DNA of 7,091 bases from assembly GCA_020832965.1 (NCBI GenBank), contig JAJHRM010000131.1, positions 1 to 7,091 on the forward strand, given 5' to 3'. The stretch is from Thermofilum sp. (GTDB lineage Archaea; Thermoproteota; Thermoprotei; Thermofilales; Thermofilaceae). The stretch's first letter is position 1. The number at the start of each line of letters is the position of its first letter. The notes under the pieces were generated by a model that was not told the origin of the DNA, made no database searches, and worked only from the letters and a program-made list of their open reading frames with translations. The position numbers and the translations under genes are program-made. Shown piece by piece: positions 4,905-7,091 of the stretch.

Positions 4905-6670
4905 TTGCTTGCGCACCATATCCCAACATATTTAGCAACATTTACTACCACATCAAATTTTTCTAGCGACTTCTCAAGATCTTGAAGGCTTATTCCCACA
5001 TATCTCATAAACCAGTTAACGTTACGCGGGTCCTTTGACGCTGCCTTTAATCCAACAACATCGACGCCCACTATAGCTACTTTTTGATGCGCTATTTCTT
5101 CGCTTAAAGTAGGTGACGGCTTCAGAGAGCTCAGCGGCGTTGACAAGCGCGGATCGATCCACGCTGGTATGCCGGGATTGAGATGCTTCGATAGAAGCAA
5201 GGCAAGGCTCCAGCTATCTCTGTCGGCCCAGCCTATGTTTCCACCGTATGTATTGGCGCTAAGGGTGGGGTCCTGCACGCCGTAGAACGAGATTGCGGAG
5301 ATCAAAGCTACGCTGAAAATCATGCTCGGCAACTTTTTGGAGAGATTCGTAGCAACGAATGTTGAAAGAGGTAACATTAATAAATACAACCAATAAAAGT
5401 ATCGTCCACCGAATGTTGGCAGCATCCTCAGAGCGAAATTGAGAACTATGCCTCCCAGACCCAAGAAGCCCAAAATACTTATGTAATATAGTTTAGGAAT
5501 ATTGAACAAGTTGCATTCCTTGCTTATAAATAAAAACTTAAGGAGAGAAAGTAAAATGTATGATGCGCTCATTGAGGGGACAAGTGCCCATGCCACAAAG
5601 AACGACTGTTGCTCTTGACCGTACCAAGGTTGAGCGGTTCCGTAAAACGGGCGCGCCCTTCCGGTGACGAGGTCTATAAGCCTGATAAAAGCATCAACTG
5701 TGGGCCTCACGATAGTGTCTGCGACATAAGTGTAAATCCAGTAAGCCAGTGAGATTGCGAGCAGGATCTCAACAGCTTCTGAGAATCTCGCTGCCCTCAC
5801 TCTGTCCGCAATAAGAACTGGAAGAGCGAAAGCCAAAACCATAAGCGTGTAAGTTGCGTGGGCTATGATCCCAGAGACCCAGAGGAGGATCTCCGCAACC
5901 GCGTCAGCCTTTGACCCCTTATCCTGCGTCCTCAGCATTACGAGTAGTGCAACCAAAGAGAGAACGATGGCATAGCCTTGATGAACAACCTGAGACAGCG
6001 CTAACGGCGGCGTTATTGAAAGCAATAAAACAGCTACCAATGGGCTCGCGGCGCTGTTGACCAGACTTCTCACGAACAGAAACAGCAGAGTGAAGTAGGC
6101 CAGGTAGAGGGTCAGCTTGAGCGATAGGTAGCAGGCCATGATGCCAGCGATACTTTCAATGCTAACCCCCGTTATCGACGCGAGGACGTACTCCATCGCG
6201 GGGATAAGGTGGAAGAGCTGGTAGTAGGGGTTCTCGGGGTACTTGAAGGGGATCCACCTCTCGTCGCTCTTTATGATAGCCGCGAACCCTATGAAGCGCG
6301 CGTCGTCACCCAGCGGGAGGGGGTGTTTTGTCGACACCATAGCTACAACGGGCATGAGGGCGACGATGAGCGTTGCAGTTAGAAGGGGGGCACTCCTCTT
6401 CGGGCTCGCGCTCAGCGCGGCGCACAGCGTTAGAGCGAACATCGCCGAGTGCAGGAAGGGGAAAATTTTCACGTTCATCGGAATGACCGAAAGTGCTAAT
6501 ACCATATAGATCCATAGGGCCGCGAGGACAAGCTTTTCGTTCACTCGGACCTTTGTCTCCCTGCGGCTGATTTTGGACGCCAGCTGTATTAGCGTCCAGG
6601 CGATCGTTAGCACCACGGCGTAAACAACTACGGGGGTTTGAACGAGCTGAATCAGCCAGCTCGCATTCAT
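4901..6670 (-). CDS. Polytopic membrane protein, GT-C glycosyltransferase-like
   Basis: This 589-residue protein has about 12-13 predicted membrane helices by eye (for example 13-32, 47-66, 96-113, 181-201, 231-246, 262-285, 301-318, 355-380, 395-415, 425-442, 449-463), followed by a soluble tail of about 125 residues (464-589). That layout, and the acidic pair in HPLPLGDDARF (116-126) in a loop after an early helix, fit GT-C enzymes, in which an Asp/Glu-rich motif in an outer loop contacts the lipid-phosphate sugar donor. The nearby NPYYQLFHLIPAMEY (147-161) resembles the region after that motif in PMT/ArnT-like proteins. An oligosaccharide polymerase or another membrane component of glycan assembly is possible. 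The soluble tail contains AIVGVDVVGLKAA and DVVVNVAKYVG. The start is ATG at 6670, with no GGTG site but overlapping the stop of a short leader ORF; an in-frame TAG lies four codons upstream. The 5' part is richer in G+C than the 3' part. It is co-transcribed with GT4, which overlaps it by 4 bases. Confidence 0.82.
   Translation of the reverse strand: MNASWLIQLVQTPVVVYAVVLTIAWTLIQLASKISRRETKVRVNEKLVLAALWIYMVLALSVIPMNVKIFPFLHSAMFALTLCAALSASPKRSAPLLTATLIVALMPVVAMVSTKHPLPLGDDARFIGFAAIIKSDERWIPFKYPENPYYQLFHLIPAMEYVLASITGVSIESIAGIMACYLSLKLTLYLAYFTLLFLFVRSLVNSAASPLVAVLLLSITPPLALSQVVHQGYAIVLSLVALLVMLRTQDKGSKADAVAEILLWVSGIIAHATYTLMVLAFALPVLIADRVRAARFSEAVEILLAISLAYWIYTYVADTIVRPTVDAFIRLIDLVTGRARPFYGTAQPWYGQEQQSFFVAWALVPSMSASYILLSLLKFLFISKECNLFNIPKLYYISILGFLGLGGIVLNFALRMLPTFGGRYFYWLYLLMLPLSTFVATNLSKKLPSMIFSVALISAISFYGVQDPTLSANTYGGNIGWADRDSWSLALLLSKHLNPGIPAWIDPRLSTPLSSLKPSPTLSEEIAHQKVAIVGVDVVGLKAASKDPRNVNWFMRYVGISLQDLEKSLEKFDVVVNVAKYVGIWCASK
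4914..4917 (-). promoter_or_regulatory. Ribosome binding site for GT4
   Basis: The minus strand reads GGTG, 9 bases before the ATG at 4904 and inside the end of the upstream gene. It favours 4904 over 4919 as the start. Confidence 0.4.
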
Positions 6671-6705
6671 GAAAACGGCCTATAGCTGATCGTTTGAACC
6701 TTCAT
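6667..6705 (-). CDS. Possible 12-residue leader ORF (MKVQTISYRPFS)
   Basis: The ATG at 6705 lies about 23 bases from the centre of a TATA-like element, where a leaderless archaeal transcript would begin. The frame ends at TGA 6669-6667, overlapping the ATG of the GT-C-like gene as ATGA. The GT-C-like gene has no ribosome binding site of its own, so the leader could deliver ribosomes by coupling. The frame is very short and may be chance. Confidence 0.25.
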   Translation of the reverse strand: MKVQTISYRPFS

Positions 6706-6721
6706 GCCCGCTACGTCAGTG

Positions 6722-6745
6722 AACATTTAAATCGAAATTTTAGTT
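6722..6745 (-). promoter_or_regulatory. Candidate archaeal TATA promoter for the glycosyltransferase operon
   Basis: In the 79-base gap between the epimerase stop and the GT-C-like gene, the minus strand has ATTTAAAT (6732-6725), preceded by an A+T-rich stretch containing CTAAAATTT. Transcription would be expected to start about 25 bases downstream, near 6703-6705, close to the leader ATG. No typical BRE is evident, and the surrounding DNA is only locally A+T-rich. Confidence 0.35.
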
Positions 6746-6749
6746 TCTG

Positions 6750-7091
6750 TTATTTCTGCAATTCTTTGATAAGCTCATGAGCTGTGAATCTGATCGCTTC
6801 CCTTGAGCTCATGCGCGGCTTGTAGCCCAGCCTCTTTATCTTCTCGATCTTGAGCGCGATTTTCTTCACGTCGCCGGGCCACCCAACGCCGTGGAGCACG
6901 GGCTTGTACACTTTTTTCACGCCGGTGAGCCCCATCGCCTTTATTACTTCGTCCGCGACCTCGTTGACGGTGATCCAGTCCTCGCTGGCCACGTTGTACA
7001 CGCTGAAGCCCTGCCCGCTCTTCCTCCAAGCGGTCATCGTGGCCTCGACGGCGTCGCTGACGTGCACGTAGCTTCTGGCCTGGGTGCCGTC
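6750..7091 (-). CDS. NAD-dependent sugar-nucleotide epimerase/dehydratase (GalE-type SDR), C-terminal part
   Basis: The frame is open from the right edge to TAA at 6752-6750, giving the last 113 residues; the N-terminal NAD-binding half is outside the window. The first visible residues, DGTQARSYVHVSDAVEA (1-17), match the conserved G-x-G-x-Q-x-R-x-x-x-x-V-x-D-x-x-x-A region of extended SDR sugar epimerases. YNVASEDWITVNEVADEV (32-49) and WPGDVKKIALKIEKIKRLGY (71-90) are the usual following segments, the latter binding the nucleotide part of the substrate. Family members interconvert or dehydrate UDP- or dTDP-sugars in the cytosol. UDP-glucose 4-epimerase is the most likely type, but dTDP-glucose 4,6-dehydratase and related enzymes share this end, and the YxxxK and GxxGxxG motifs that would help are not visible. 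An internal ATG at 7067 is not the true start. It is G+C-rich, like the left end of the window, and would supply donor sugars for the downstream glycosyltransferases. Confidence 0.88.
   Translation of the reverse strand, partial: DGTQARSYVHVSDAVEATMTAWRKSGQGFSVYNVASEDWITVNEVADEVIKAMGLTGVKKVYKPVLHGVGWPGDVKKIALKIEKIKRLGYKPRMSSREAIRFTAHELIKELQK

Noticed and set aside
6243..6515. Plus- and minus-strand frames of 88 and 69 residues over the GT-C-like gene
   Set aside because: Both are out of frame with the long membrane-protein frame and have low-complexity, motif-free translations.
6775..7071. Alternative frames over the epimerase C-terminus on both strands
   Set aside because: The epimerase frame has family motifs through its whole length; the others are shadows.
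1..7091. CRISPR array, tRNA or rRNA genes, transposase genes
   Set aside because: No regularly spaced repeats, tRNA-like arm-and-CCA patterns, rRNA-like conserved stretches or transposase motifs were seen on either strand.

Overview
The window looks like part of a surface-glycan (glycosylation) gene cluster from a thermophilic archaeon, most likely in the Thermoproteota. This placement is an inference. It rests on TTG start codons, GGTG-type ribosome binding sites, heavy AGG/AGA arginine use, a TATA-like element instead of bacterial -35/-10 boxes, and tightly abutting genes. No rRNA, tRNA, CRISPR array or intact transposase was seen. Every supported gene lies on the minus strand, so the cluster is transcribed from right to left.

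In transcription order the layout is as follows. (1) The C-terminal 113 residues of a GalE-type NAD-dependent sugar-nucleotide epimerase/dehydratase (6750-7091, running off the right edge). (2) A short gap with a TATA-like element and a possible 12-residue leader ORF. (3) A 589-residue polytopic membrane protein resembling GT-C glycosyltransferases (4901-6670). (4) A GT4 (GT-B fold) glycosyltransferase overlapping it by ATGA (3771-4904). (5) An 84-residue ORF that looks like the cut-off N-terminus of another GT-B enzyme (3516-3770). (6) A GT2 rhamnosyltransferase-like enzyme (2453-3544). (7) A 287-base gap with possible relics of decayed genes. (8) A class I SAM methyltransferase split by a frameshift (1478-2165). 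(9) A second, intact class I methyltransferase (815-1477). (10) A beta-propeller protein with an Asp-box (BNR) repeat, starting at TTG and running off the left edge (1-814).

Read together, the epimerase would supply an activated sugar and the cytosolic GT4 and GT2 enzymes would extend a lipid-linked or nucleotide-derived glycan. The methyltransferases could methylate sugars, and the GT-C-like membrane protein could act on a lipid-linked sugar on the outer face. The role of the propeller protein is unknown. It has no visible signal peptide, so it is probably cytosolic.

Base composition is strongly mosaic. The left end (about 1-1350) and right end (about 5700-7091) are G+C-rich, while about 1420-4900 is A+T-rich. 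The left boundary coincides with one copy of a 57-base imperfect direct repeat (1429-1485) whose partner (2468-2524) encodes the C-terminus of the GT2 enzyme. With the frameshifted methyltransferase, the truncated GT-B fragment and the relics, this suggests a recombining, recently acquired glycan island. Nothing here clearly amounts to a wholly new system. The most unusual points are three in-frame stop/start junctions with zero spacing, the repeat at the composition boundary, and the propeller protein at the end of the operon.
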